Assembly (NCBI RefSeq): GCF_907164915.1
Contig: NC_061862.1
Location: forward strand, 6,903,473-6,967,472
Reading direction: 5' to 3'
Length of the DNA stretch: 64,000 nt
Source of the DNA: Impatiens glandulifera
Lineage: Eukaryota > Streptophyta > Magnoliopsida > Ericales > Balsaminaceae
Shown here: in pieces, positions 36,100 through 48,000 of the stretch
Layout of the letters: the number at the start of each line of letters is the position of its first letter
Numbering within the stretch: position 1 is the first letter of the stretch
Position numbers and translations under genes: made by a program
Notes under the pieces: generated by a model
Seen by the model: only the letters and a program-made list of their open reading frames with translations
Told to the model about the DNA's origin: nothing
The model's database searches: none

Positions 36100-37610
36100 A
36101 TCCTAAATTACTAAGGGCTATAATTTTTTTTATTATGTCAAGTTAAAGATAGTATTTTTTAGACGAGACTGCAATATTTTTTTTGAGGATATTGAGTTTG
36201 AGGGGTGAAATGATTGTGTCTTTAAAAATTATTTAGATCAATAATTCCTATTGTGGAAGATTTTATTTATATCTCAAATATTTTTGACATTGATAAGAAT
36301 TTTATTGATATTGAGGATAATGTTCAAAAATCAAGAGTAACAAGACAATATGATCAAACTCATTAAGTACAAACTCAACAATCTCAAAATCAAGTGTCTT
36401 TATGACAATCCAATTTAATTGAATTACTCTTTAAGAACAATTTATGGTACTCGTTACATATTTTTATATGGAGCTTCACCATAGTAGATGTTAAGGGGTT
36501 TTTCAATAGAGACATTGAAAAACAATTTGGTGCAATGAGAATACTTTGTGTCGAGAGACCAAATTAATATGGTTTTCAAATTAAATAAATTCATCTATAG
36601 ACTTAAAGAAGCGTCTCGTTAGTGATACCACAAATTTCACAAAATAACAATTTTCTCTTTGGGTTTTGAGGTGAATTTAATTGATTATTTGTGTATCACA
36701 AGTTCAGTGGGAGTAAGCGTCTATTTATGATTTTATATATGGGTGACATTTTGTTTGTCACAAATTTTGCTTGACATTAAGTAGACAATACTTACGAGAT
36801 ATTTGAAATGAATTAAGAATTAAATGCTCACATATAGAAAGTCGGAAAGTCTTGAGATCATTGAGTATTCTGACTTCGATCTTACGAGATGCCAAAATAG
36901 TATGAAATCCAATTTAGGTTATATTTTTCGCTAGCTGGTTTTGTCGTTTTTGAAGAAGTGTCAAACAAACACTTATGACGTCATCCACTATTGCAGTGGA
37001 ATTTATGACATGTTACTAGGCATCAAATTAAGTGATATTGACATCAAATTTATTGTTATGAAAGAAATGATACAAAGTGGATAAATTTCTATAAAATATT
37101 TATGTACAAACTCTATGGTTATGAACCTCTTGTTAATGGGTTTATCGTCCAGTGTCTTTCATAAGAATATTGCTCGTATGAGTGTTGTAAAGATCGATAA
37201 TCTCTAACTTCAGTGGGAGTTTGTAGTTTGATTGTCTTTCAGTTTAGTTATTTTTTAGATATTTATGAGGTTTTATTCTGATCAGAAATTAAGTATTATT
37301 CAGTTCATTACACTTTGTATAATTATGTTTAAAGTATGATCTCACTAAAGTCAAGTAGGACCAGTTGAAAATTGACATGAAAAGATCACCTTGCATGAAA
37401 TTTTCATTCCTCACATTCATGATATGATTTGTCAATTAATTATATTGATTTTTGTGATCATTATTGGGTCTAGTTGTGCTTAAATACAACGACGAGCTCT
37501 TTGGTCCTATATTGATATAATTAATTGATAAAATTGTTTAATACAACATATTGAGATGACATAAAACTTCAGGCGCATTATGGTTGATACATTTATTTTT
37601 GTACATACAT
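36100..37610 (+). pseudogene. Copia RT/RNase H remnant
   Basis: Broken frames still show copia reverse transcriptase and RNase H. There is an IYRLKEASR block (from IYGLKQASR), FGFEVNL-like sequence, LYMGD near 36740 in place of LYVDD, EYSDFD...C..S.KSN.GYIF near 36860-36915, KQTLMTSST near 36966, then IDIKFIVMKE and NSMV near 37040-37110. The YVDD-to-YMGD change and many stops and indels make it non-functional. The equivalent on the minus strand is 18201-19125. Confidence 0.75.
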
Positions 37611-37615
37611 GACCT

Positions 37616-37625
37616 AGTGGGAGAT
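37616..37625 (+). promoter_or_regulatory. Polypurine tract of plus-strand old copia
   Basis: AGTGGGAGAT directly before TGTTAG of the 3-prime LTR, the common plant copia arrangement. Confidence 0.7.
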
Positions 37626-38074
37626 TGTTAGAATTTTTAGGGTCACTTGTATAATAAATAATTGTGCATATGTCATATTTAATATAAGCCAAAATAATGT
37701 GATCTAATGTGAAATTAAGTTTATGACTTATGGGTGTATTTGTCATTAATATAAAGTGAGGATACCTAAGTGGCATTTATAATTTTATGAAGGAGCTAAA
37801 TTAGAAATTGTCAAACCATAATAACTAACCTATTGTTGGTTATATGTAACGGTAATGGTTCCCATTTGATGTAACTTCAATTCTCTTTTGCGTCCCCATC
37901 AACAAAGAGAGAAAACGCTATTGACTTACTCATCAAATGGAAGAACCATTCAACATAAACAAAGTCTAAAGATAGAGAGATTAAATATTTTTTCTATTAC
38001 AAAGAAAGAGAAGATTCATTCACATTTTAATTTATCACCCATTAAATTAGAATCTAATTAGAATAATTCTAACA
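37626..38074 (+). repeat. 3-prime LTR of plus-strand old copia (449 bp)
   Basis: Starts TGTTAGAATTTT and ends TAATTCTAACA, with short imperfect terminal inverted repeats. It matches 34713-35170 in reverse. Open frames on either strand within it are fortuitous. Confidence 0.8.
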
Positions 38075-38689
38075 AATATTACTCATATAAATAATACATT
38101 ATCTACCCAAGTTATATATCTTAGATTAGAAACCAGTTTATTTCTTCCTAACTATACAATCAATTAATTAAAATATAAAAATATTATTATTTTATTATTA
38201 TAAAATTTAAATTATAAAATATAACATTCTAATATTTCAACAATATTTATAAAAAAAATCAACATCTATAACAGAAGTTATAATTAATAGTAACTCTTTT
38301 TAAATTGGTTATTCTAGTCACCATTATTTATTTATACTTTGTATTCTTTTTTATATTATTTTTTTTATCATCCACAAATCATTTTAATCATCAATTACAA
38401 TCACAATTATAATTATGATTCATATTCAAATAACATGTCTTTTTAAATTTGTGATATTATTTTCTTTCTATTTATTATATAAAACTATAAAAACTAGGAT
38501 CAAGCTTTCCAAATCACAATGATATTAATAGTCAAGCAATCATGGTACCTAGATTTTAAGCCTTAAATTTAATATGTCATATTTGCCTTAATGTGTAAAT
38601 TTTAATAATGGTTAAGTGTGTTTGCGGGCTATGTGCTTAACCCGCAGGGATTACTCGCACTCCATAAGAGCAGCGGAACCCAGCGTTCT

Positions 38690-38729
<40 letters not shown>

Positions 38730-38988
38730 ACACAAATTCATCGTGCATGATTGTGTGTACTTAATATCCTATCTAATTTGTTGAGGAAAATTCGTTAAAC
38801 TATATATTAGTACAATATTATTTTAATGAAACATAAAATTTTAGTTTATAATACCCTTGTATAAATAAACATATTATTGATAAAAAAAAAAGAGCATATG
38901 ATTAATTGAGAACAAATTAAAACAATTGATTATGAAAATTACACAATTTATATTTATACAACCATGAATTTGTTACCATTTTTTTTTA
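38075..38988. other. AT-rich stretch with a poly(A)-tailed GC-rich scrap
   Basis: Mostly AT-rich with no ORF. At about 38625-38692 a GC-richer segment (GCGGGCTATGTGCTTAACCCGC, containing a GCGGG/CCCGC inverted pair) is followed by a run of roughly 35 A residues (38693-38727). This looks like the tail of a short retroposed sequence, but I see no clear target duplication or RNA polymerase III boxes. Confidence 0.45.
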
Positions 38989-39330
38989 GAATATTATATA
39001 TTTACCAAATCTAACATAAATCAAACCAATTAAATATCTAACATATTAAGATAAACCTAACATATTAATTACATCCTTATAATCTAAATCAAACCTCATT
39101 GAAACCTAATCTAACATTAATCAAACCAAATTTAACATAAATCAAACCTAATCTAACATAAATCAAACCAAATATCTAACATATTAACATATTAATTACA
39201 TAATTATAACCTAAATCAAACATAAATCAAACATAACTAACCTAAATCAAACCAAATATCTAACATATTAACATAAATCTAACATATATATTAACATAAT
39301 TATAACCTAAACAAATTACATTAATGTAAA
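38989..39330. repeat. Irregular TAACATAAATCAAACC tandem repeat
   Basis: Variants of TAACATAAATCAAACC, AAACCTAATC and AATATCTAACATATTAACA recur throughout. It is AT-rich with no coding potential, and lies just upstream of the CACTA-like region. Confidence 0.65.
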
Positions 39331-39860
39331 CTAACCTTGAAATGCAGGCACGGCGGCGGAATGAGGATCAAGTAGCGACTTCAGTCCATAAATCTGACGA
39401 CGAGAGCAACAGCTTCAGTCTTATATCGGTGGCGGCGACGTGGTCTTCAAACGGTGGCGGCATCGTCGTCTTCAATCAGGGAGAGAGGAGTGAAAGCGGA
39501 GGCGGGGAGAGTAATCGGAAAGAAAGAAAGTTTTTTTATTTAAACAAGTTATTACGAGAGTTATATGAAAACTCTCAGTTTGGATCATTTCCTTAATTCC
39601 GAGAGATTTAGACATATCTCTTGTTTTTTATCATTTCCTAAATTCCGAGAGATATGTATAAATCTCTTGGTTTTGACAGATTATACACAATTAATTTTAA
39701 AAAGAGAAAACCAATAGATTTGTGTATCCCTCGGTTTTGAAGACTATAACTGAAAGATATACTTAAATCTCTCAGTTTTAACTTTAGATTTTTTACTATA
39801 TATAAAGTGAAACACCATTTTCAAATAGCTTCACACTTTTAAATTAACAAATTATTTAGT

Positions 39861-40510
39861 GGTAATACTGAAAGCTTTATAAATATCTTTCGGTATAGAA
39901 ACCAACTACCGAAAGTTAATAGTATATCTCTCGGTATTATCACTACATAAATTTATTAATTTAATTGGTGTTTCACTTTCTAATAACCTTGAACAACATT
40001 AATTTAACACATTTGATACCCTTAAAACATTACACAATCCCAAAAAATCCTTATAATCAAATTTTACACACATCCTTATTATAATCAAACACAAACATAC
40101 ATATACACTTCTTTATATAATCAAACACAATAATATACACTTATAAAATTAAACACAATCACTCTACTTAAAAAATAATATACACTTGATTAGCTTAGTT
40201 ATGTGTTTAGATTAGAAAATGAAACACCAATTATATTAACAAATTATGAAGTGGTAATACCGAAAGCTTTAAAAACATCTCTCGGTATAGAAGCCAAATA
40301 CTGCAAGTTAATGGCATATCTCTCGGTATTACCACTTTATAATTTGTTAATTTAATTGGTTTTTCACTTTCTAATAACCTTGAACAACATTAATTTAACA
40401 CATTTGATATCCTTAAGACATTACATTATAATCAATCAAAAACATATATATACACTTCTTTATATAATCAAACACAATCATATGCACTTATAAAATTAAA
40501 CACAATACTT
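39861..40510. repeat. Tandem duplication of about 392 bp in CACTA-like region
   Basis: GGTAATACTGAAAGCTTT at 39861 recurs as GGTAATACCGAAAGCTTT at 40253, and both copies run through CTTTCTAATAACCTTGAAC and AATTTAACACATTTGATA. Each carries paired ACCGAAAG and CTCTCGGTATTA motifs able to form hairpins. Confidence 0.75.
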
Positions 40511-40675
40511 ATTTTTAAAAAATAACACACACTTGATGTGCTTAGGAGCTTAGACAAACTTAAAAAGTGAAAAAACAATTCAAAGAGAGGGTGAATACCG
40601 AAAGCAAATCAATTAACTTTAGGTACCTCATTCAAAACTAAGAGATTTTCAAATATCGCTTGGTAATGACATTTA

Positions 40676-41525
40676 ACAGATTGTTTTGGGGGAAGAGTCA
40701 AAACCGAATGTTTTTTGGAAAACCTTTGCAATTACCCCATCCCAACACTTAAATTATTTTCTGTTTTTTTGGGAAGAGTCAACCGAAGGTTTTATAAAAA
40801 ACTTTCGCAATTACCTCATCCCAACACTTAGAATTATTTTCTATTTTTTGGAAGAGTCAAACCGAAGGTTTTTTATGAAAAATCTTTGCAATTACCCCCG
40901 ATCCCAACACTTATAATTTTTTTCTGTTTTTTTGGGAAGAGTCAAAACCAAAGGTTTTATGAAAACCTTCACAATTACCCCCATCCCAACACTTAGAATT
41001 ATTTTTCTGTTTTTTTGGGAAGAGTCAAAACCGAAAGTTTTATGAAAAACCATTGTAATTACCCTCATTCTAACACTTAGAATTATTTTATGTTTTTTTT
41101 AAGAGTCAAAACCGAAGGTTTTATGAAAAACTTCATAATTACTCTCATCACAATACATAGAATTATTTCCTTTTTTGGAAGAGTCAAAACCAAAGGTTTA
41201 TTGGAGAACCTTCGCAATTACCCCATCCTAACACTTAGAATTACTTTCTATTTTTTTTTTGGAGAGTCAAAACTGAAGGTTTTATAAAACAAATCTTCGC
41301 AAATACCCTCATCTTAACACTTAGAATTATTTTCTGTTTTTTTGGGGAGAGTCAAAACCGAAAGTTTTATGAAAACCTTCGCAAATACCGCCATCTCAAC
41401 AATTAGAATTTTTTTTTTCGGTTTTATGAAAACCTACGCAACTACCCCATCCCAACACTTAGAATTATTTTCTATTTTTTTTGGGAAGAGTCAAAATCGA
41501 AAGTTTATTGGAAAATTTTCGGTGA
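40676..41525. repeat. About 82-bp tandem repeat (roughly 10 copies)
   Basis: The unit is: GGGAAGAGTCAAAACCGAAGG, TTTTATGAAAACCTTCGCAATTAC, CCCATCCCAACACTTAGAATTA, TTTTCTGTTTTTTT (segments given separately). Copies begin near 40690, 40775, 40850, 40935, 41015, 41095, 41178, 41260, 41345 and 41470. Short ORFs here arise from the repeat. It ends about 150 bp before the CACTA terminus. Confidence 0.85.
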
Positions 41526-41676
41526 AAACTCATATCACCGAAGGTTTTACACACCTCTCAAAATTTATTTCTATTAGCGAAAGTTTTATTCCTATTGGGA
41601 CCATTACCGAGAGTTTTATCGTTTTCTAAAACTCTTGGTAAATTATGTCGGTAAAAATCCCTTTTCACTAGTATGA

Positions 41677-44382
41677 TTTTTTCTTATTTTATTTTTTTAT
41701 TTTGTTTATGCATGGTTAATAAAAAAAATATTATATTATTTTCTTTCTACTTCGTTTTTAAAAATTCTAAAAGGTAATATTAGATCTTGTACACTAACTT
41801 TAATTCTTTTTGAATTTGGATCCAGCACTTCATCAACTTTATTATTAGTTATGGAATTTATATTTTCAATTTGATTAGATTAAAATTGAATTTCGAGATG
41901 CATTAAGATTTGAAACAACCATAAAAAAAAATGTTTAAAGCTAAAAATCCTTATTTATAAATAAAGTCATTTTTCTATAAAAATTTGGATGAGATTAATT
42001 GGTCTTCCATAATAAATCATATATAATATCTTTAAGGATTTTACAATGACACAATTTCTAGTTAGCATATATGTACTTACAAAATGTAATAAAAAAAATC
42101 CATGAGTATAGGTAGAGTTAATAAAATAAATAGGCTAAAAATTAGGGAAATTCTTTAATCTAGCTAATAATTTAAACTCATTTTTGAAGTGTATAACAGA
42201 TCAAAAGTATGCATATAAATTATAATGCTAGCTAGAAGGTGCAACTTATATTGCTAACTTTGTATATAATCTCAAAATAGATTGCACAAAATAATTATTC
42301 ATCATGTAGTATTAATTACAATATAAATGACATACAATTTCTAGACAATATGTCTTTATTATTGACCTCTCTTTTATATTTTAAAAGAAAAAGAAAGAGA
42401 AAAGAATCAATTCCTCTTGGATGTCTTATTCACCTTTATTATAAAATCTTCATACAAATTATTTGATCAATTTATTGTCAAACTAAATATATTAAACTCC
42501 AACTGTACAAAATATATAAAAAGAAATAAGAAAAATCATTTATATAAACGATGAAATACCTTAGCTAGCCCATGCTATATATCTTTGCTAGGATCTAAGG
42601 AGTAGGCTCTCCTCCTTTTCTTAGGACACTACAAGGAAAAAAAAATGATGTGATAACTAAATTATAATTTTATTTATTTAAATTAAGATTTTTCATCATT
42701 CACATATCATTAGAATTATTTTAACTATAGTAAAAGAAGTTCATATTCAATAGTATATCTTTTTAAATTAATTGGGAAGCATAATGGAAATATATTAGGT
42801 CACAACTAAACTATTGTAGACTTTGTAAATTAATTAATTTATTAATAAAATATTAAAAAAATGTTAATACTTTTTAATTATTTATTTATGATCAATAACT
42901 CATTTTTTTAAACTCAATTCGAATTTTTTTTTTAAATAACTAATTATGTAATAAATTATTTAAATAACCTCAATTGAAACCTTGACTTAATATTTCTCAT
43001 AATTAAATCATATATCATCTCAATAAACTTTTAAAAATTATTTATTTTATATCAATTAAATATCATTTTAAAACTGTAATAAGAAAATGGTACGCGCGAA
43101 ATTAGGCCCATCTATCCATGCTTTCTTATTTTGTTTTTATTGTTTTTTAAAAAAAGTTATACTTTTTCAAATGACCTTTTAATCAACTTTGGGTCAAATA
43201 TTTTATTTCATGCTAAAAGATGAAAATGTATTACGATATAAAATAAATTAATTTTTTTATTAAAATGTATGATGAGAATGGTGGGGATAAAAATGTATCT
43301 TCATCATGAACTCTTAATTAAAATATAATGACATACAATTTTTAAAATAAGATGTTATTATATAATAGAGAATGAGATTGATTTGAATGTGTTTTGGATT
43401 TAGTCATATATAATAGAGAATGTAAAAGGAGGTTAAAAGAAATTAAAATGGATTATGTTAGTAAAAGAAAATAAAGTAAGAAATTGTGAAAGAATCAATT
43501 AAAAAGTAAAAAATAAAATAATAAAATTAGGTAAAGAAAAAGTAAAATTTCCAATGATACCCATATTTGTATTAGTGTTTGGAAGAGAAACAAAATTTAA
43601 TGAAAATATTTAATTAAGTACATAATTATTTAATTAAACATTAAATTTTATTTTACTCCATATTAGGATAACCTACAATTTTCATGTCCCGTAATAAAAA
43701 AGTTGCATGACTGAAAATAGAGATAATAAAATAAATAGGATAAGAACTAGGGATCTTTAATATGTATGAGGCAGATGTTAAAAATTAGGGAAACCATTTT
43801 TGAATATATATTAGATGCTGCATGTGACCCTAGGCCTGCCTAGACCAAAAAAATGTTATATTTGTGAGTGCTAGTGTCAGTGCGGCCCGGCCCGGCCCGG
43901 CCCTTTGGGCTGCCCATCACGAACTAATTTTTTAATACATATATTCTAATATCTTTGAGTGCTAGGAAATATTTTGTTATATGTACCTAAAAAAAATAGA
44001 AGGGAAGTTAAACTTAAAAATTAAAATAGTTTATATTAGTAAAATAAATCAAGTAAAAAGTTGTGAAGGAATAATTAAAAAGTATAAATAAAATAATGAA
44101 ATTAGGTAAAGAAAAAGTAAAAATTTCAATTATTTAGCAAGGAATCATCTTATGTTTGTATTAGTGTTTGGAATAGAAACATTCAATTGTTTTTTATGAA
44201 CCATTTTTACATCAAACTTTATTTTAAGATACAAAATAATTAAGCTCGCATAATATATATATAACCCAAAAAATTAAAATGTTCGCTTCAGATTATTAGG
44301 TTTGCAGGTCCTTGGCTAACTAAGATTAAGTTAATAATTAGGTTAGTTTAGGCAACACAGGCTCAACAATAGTTCAGATAAT
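41677..44382. other. AT-rich intergenic DNA
   Basis: No gene or element recognised. A CACTACAAGG followed by a run of nine A at 42626 resembles a CACTA left end, but no partner was found. At 43881-43905 there is a short GC-rich (CCCGG)n run. Parts of 41680-42060 resemble 53050-53500 in shuffled order. Confidence 0.6.
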
Positions 44383-44668
44383 TTGTTAATTGGTCAAATT
44401 AAATATGACTTTTACTTGGATTTTATATATAATCTAATATCGGTTTCTAAATTGGCTAAGGATTCTCACTTCTATTCACCACCTTCACAAATAAATGTTT
44501 GTTGTAGGACCTTAAAAGAAAAAGATACGTTGACGGTTGAAAGAAGTAAGGGAAATCTCTCTATGTTTTAGACTATTTTAGTTTTAATAAACAAAAGGAT
44601 AACTCATGCATCCATGATAGAGTTTATTTTGAATTCTAATGCAAATGATATTGCTGAAATTTGGCATA
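44383..44668 (+). pseudogene. Copia integrase-zinc remnant, 5-prime part (interrupted)
   Basis: Degenerate plus-strand copia: FIYNLISVSKLAKDS is the GAG-pre-integrase pattern and the stretch ends in EIWH. The next codons (KRLSHP) are found at 49412, after the Tnt1-like insertion. Only this small piece of the element is recognisable here. Confidence 0.75.
44664..44668. repeat. Target-site duplication GCATA (left)
   Basis: GCATA precedes TGTTAGG at 44669 and is repeated at 49410-49414 after the terminal CAACA. Removing the insertion and one GCATA regenerates an in-frame WHKRLSHP. Confidence 0.9.
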
Positions 44669-45028
44669 TGTTAGGATTTGTATCTCCCAAATCCTACCAG
44701 CTTGAAAACAATCTGTAAAAATACAAGAAAAAAGAACACAAGAACACACAGATTTATAGTGGTTCATTCAAATTGAGCTACATCCACCACCAGATTTATT
44801 ATGAAGAAGAAAAAGGAACACAGAGTTTTTGCCTCACACTTTATCTCTCTAAAATTCTATCTACACAATGTAAACCCTTAATAATTACATATTTATAGGG
44901 TAAACATTCAGGTAATAAACCTAAATAACTTTGGTCAGGCCCAAGCCCAAAACCAAAAAAAGATAAACCCAATAAACTCTAATTAACAATGTAGAGTTTA
45001 TTATAAGTGTAGGCTCCATAACTCAACA
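44669..45028 (-). repeat. 3-prime LTR of Tnt1-like element
   Basis: From TGTTAGGATTTGTATCTCCC to ATAACTCAACA on the + strand. It is paired with 49046-49409 and differs by a 9-bp gap near the CCACCACCAG stretch and a few substitutions. Confidence 0.92.
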
Positions 45029-45043
45029 ATCTCCCACTTGGAG
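45029..45043 (-). promoter_or_regulatory. Polypurine tract of Tnt1-like element
   Basis: Minus-strand CTCCAAGTGGGAGAT directly before TGTTGAGTTATGG, the LTR start read on that strand. Confidence 0.8.
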
Positions 45044-45090
45044 ACTAACTTCATCATCTCTCGATCGGTAGTGGCTTTCCATTCGGTTTC

Positions 45091-48000
45091 TTAACGAAGA
45101 AGACCAACTGAAGTTGCACACAACTTCAATTTCTCATTTGTCACAGTTTTCGTCAACATATCAGCTGGATTCTCACTCCCGGGAATCTTCTCAAGAGCTA
45201 ATACTCCATCTTTTAAAGCTGACCGGATGAAATGATAACGAACCTGTATATGCTTCGTCCTGCCATGATAAACAGGATTCTTTGCCAAATGAATGGCACT
45301 CTGACTGTCGTATCGCAACACACTTCCCTCGTAGTCTTGACCTAATTCTCGCAAAAAAGGTTGTAACCACATCATCTCCTTAGCAGCTTCTGTCACAGCA
45401 ACATACTCTGCCTCACAACTAGAAAGAGCAACAATCTTCTGCAATTTTGAAACCCAACTGATTGCAGTACCTCCCAGAGTATAAATGTACCATGTTGTGC
45501 TCTTCCTACTATCAACATCACCACCATTGTCAGCATCAACATATCCTTCCAAACGCATATTAGACTTTCGAAAACACAAAGCAAGACCCGTACTTCCTCT
45601 TAAGTATCGTAGTATCCACTTTACTGCTTCCCAATGTTGTCTACCCGGATTGCTCATGAATCTGCTAACAACTCCCACTACATGTGCTATGTCTGGTCTT
45701 GTGCAAACCATCGCATACATAGTACAACCAATGGCAGAGGCATACGGAACAGTGGCCATGTAATTTTTCTCCTCCTCTGTTGAAGGCGACTGATCTTTAG
45801 ATAGTCTGAAGTGACTAGCTAAGGAGGTAGTAACTGGTTTTGCATCATACAAGTTGAACCTGCTAAGAAATTTCTTCACATATTCTTCTTGTGAAAGCTT
45901 GAGAACTTCTTCATCCCTGAAAATTCTCATACCAAGGATTTGTTTAGCAACACCCAAATCCTTCATTGCAAACTTTTCAGACAACTCTTTCTTGAGCTTG
46001 TTAATCTCATACAAGCTTGCTCCAGCAATCAACATGTCATCAACGTAGAGAAGAAGAATAATGTACGATTTATCAAACCTCTTGATATAGCAGCAATGAT
46101 CAGCTTCACACCTCAAAAAATTGTTACTTTTCATGAAGCTATCGAACTTCTTGTACCATTGCCTTGGAGCCTGTTTCAAACCATACAGACTCTTCTGAAG
46201 CTTACACACAAGCTCATCTTTTCCTTTGATTTCAAATCCTTCTGGTTGTCGCATATAAATTTCTTCATCTAGATCACCATGAAGAAAAGCAGTTTTGACA
46301 TCCATTTGTTGAAGATGAAGGTCTTCTTTCACAACCAAACTCAAAATAGTTCTAATTGTCATCAATTTAACTACTGGAGAGAAGATTTCATTGTAGTCAA
46401 TACCTTCTTTCTGTTGAAATCCTTTCACAACCAACCTTGCCTTGTACCTCATGGTTTTATCATGTTCTTCTTTAATCCTGAAGATCTATTTGTTGTGAAG
46501 TGCTTTCTTTCCCTTTGGTAGCTCAGTGAGCTCCCAAGTCTAATTCAACATCAAAGAGTCCATCTCATCTTTCATCGCAGACTCCCACTTAACCGATTCA
46601 TCAGATTGTATTGCTTCCTCATAGAATTCAGGTTCACCTCTATCTGTCAACAAGATATAGTTTAGAGATGGAGACCACCTCTCAACTGGTTTTCGATTCC
46701 TTGATGATCTTCTCAACTGTATAACCGGTGTTTGCTGATTTACCTCTGGGGCCACGTTCTCAACGATTTCATCTTCAACAACACATTGTTCTTCTTCGAC
46801 AACCGGTATATATTCAACTGAAAATTCTCTCAAATCGACTGTACCAGTCTCTTCCAACTTGGAATCACCACCTGATGTCTTCCCAACACAATCTTTGTAG
46901 AGAACCTGTTCATTGAAGATAACATTTCTGCTACGAATGATCTTCCGATTTTGATTATCCCAGAAACGATAACCAAACTCGATATCACCATAACCAATGA
47001 AAAAACATTTATTAGACTTTGGATAAAGCTTGCTCCTATCACATTCATTAATATGAACATATGATAAACATCCAAACACTTTCAAATAAGAAAGGTTTAC
47101 CTTTTTATTGCTCCAAGCTTCTTCAGGAATTTTGAATTCAAGAGGAACAGAGGGTCCCCTGTTTATCAAATAGGCAGCAGTATTAATAGCTTCTGCCCAG
47201 AAGGTTTTAGGCAGCCCTGCATGCAATCTCATGCTTCTAGCACGCTCGTTCAATGTTCGATTTATTCTTTCAGCTACTCCATTCTCTTGAGGCATTCGGG
47301 GAACAGTCTTCACCATACTGATCCCATTCTCAGCACAATACTCTTTGAAATCTGAATTGATATATTCACCTCCGTTGTCGGATCTCAAGCACTTAAGTTT
47401 CTGATTTGTTTCATTTTCAACCAAAGCCTTCCACTTCTTGAAAATAGCAAATACTTTAGACTTGTGCTTCATAAAGTAAACTCATACTTTTCATGTTGAA
47501 TCATCTATAAAAGTCACATAGTAGTATGATCCGCCAATAGAAGAAACAGGTGCAGGTCCCCACACATCAATGTGTATCAACTCTAGTCTTTCTTTCTTGG
47601 GCTCCTTCCTAGTTTTTAAGAAACTCACCCGTTTTTGTTTTCCAAGAATGCAGGTTTCACATAACTAATGTTCAACAAACTTCAGTTATGGCCTAATCTG
47701 CTCATTCTTCAAAAGAATTTTCATCCCTTTTTCGCTCATATGGCCTAATCTGCAATGCCACAATTCACTGTTCTTCGAGTCATCAACTACAGCATCAACT
47801 GTTTCTCTGCAAGTTGAAGTCGTGTATAACGTTCCAGTTTTGTGACCTCGAGCAACAACAATTGCTCCTTTAGTCACCTTCTAAGCACCATTTCCACAAC
47901 TGAAATTGTGACCTTCTTCATCAAGTTGTGTAACAGAGATTAAATTGCGCATTAAACCTGGAATGTGTCTCACCTTATTAATCTTCCAAACAGAACCATT

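Larger units (their letters stand above)
35171..38074 (+). mobile_element. Old copia element, plus-strand copy with 3-prime LTR
   Basis: Degenerate copia related to the minus-strand element on its left. It begins abruptly inside the internal region, without its own 5-prime LTR, and ends with a complete 3-prime LTR. The first 900 bp are the inverted repeat of 33022-33900. AT microsatellites occur at 35335-35362 and, in the partner, at 34236-34296 and 34529-34556. Confidence 0.75.
39340..41676. mobile_element. CACTA-type DNA transposon fragment
   Basis: The right terminus reads CCCTTTTCACTAGTA on +, so on the minus strand it is TACTAGTGAAAAGGG, a one-base variant of the CACTA...GAAAA...GGG terminus. 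The inward sequence TTTTTACCGACATAATTTACC and many direct and inverted ACCGAAAG/CTCTCGGT motifs are the subterminal repeats expected of this superfamily. I do not find the partner terminus; its left limit here is arbitrary. A GC-rich ORF (39342-39596, about 84 codons, Gly/Ser/Arg-rich) lies at the left end and is not recognised. No transposase was found, so this is non-autonomous or truncated. Confidence 0.6.

Noticed and set aside
37507..37776. Minus-strand ORF of 89 codons, and a similar plus-strand one at 35068-35250
   Set aside because: Both lie in LTR sequence of the old copia family, in opposite orientation to each other, with no domain.
40686..41629. ORFs of 65-95 codons on + in the CACTA-like region
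   Set aside because: They follow the 82-bp repeat and have repetitive composition; artefacts.
42626..42645. CACTACAAGG plus A-run as a CACTA transposon left end
   Set aside because: The motif is right, but there is no subterminal repeat on its inner side and no partner end in the expected orientation.
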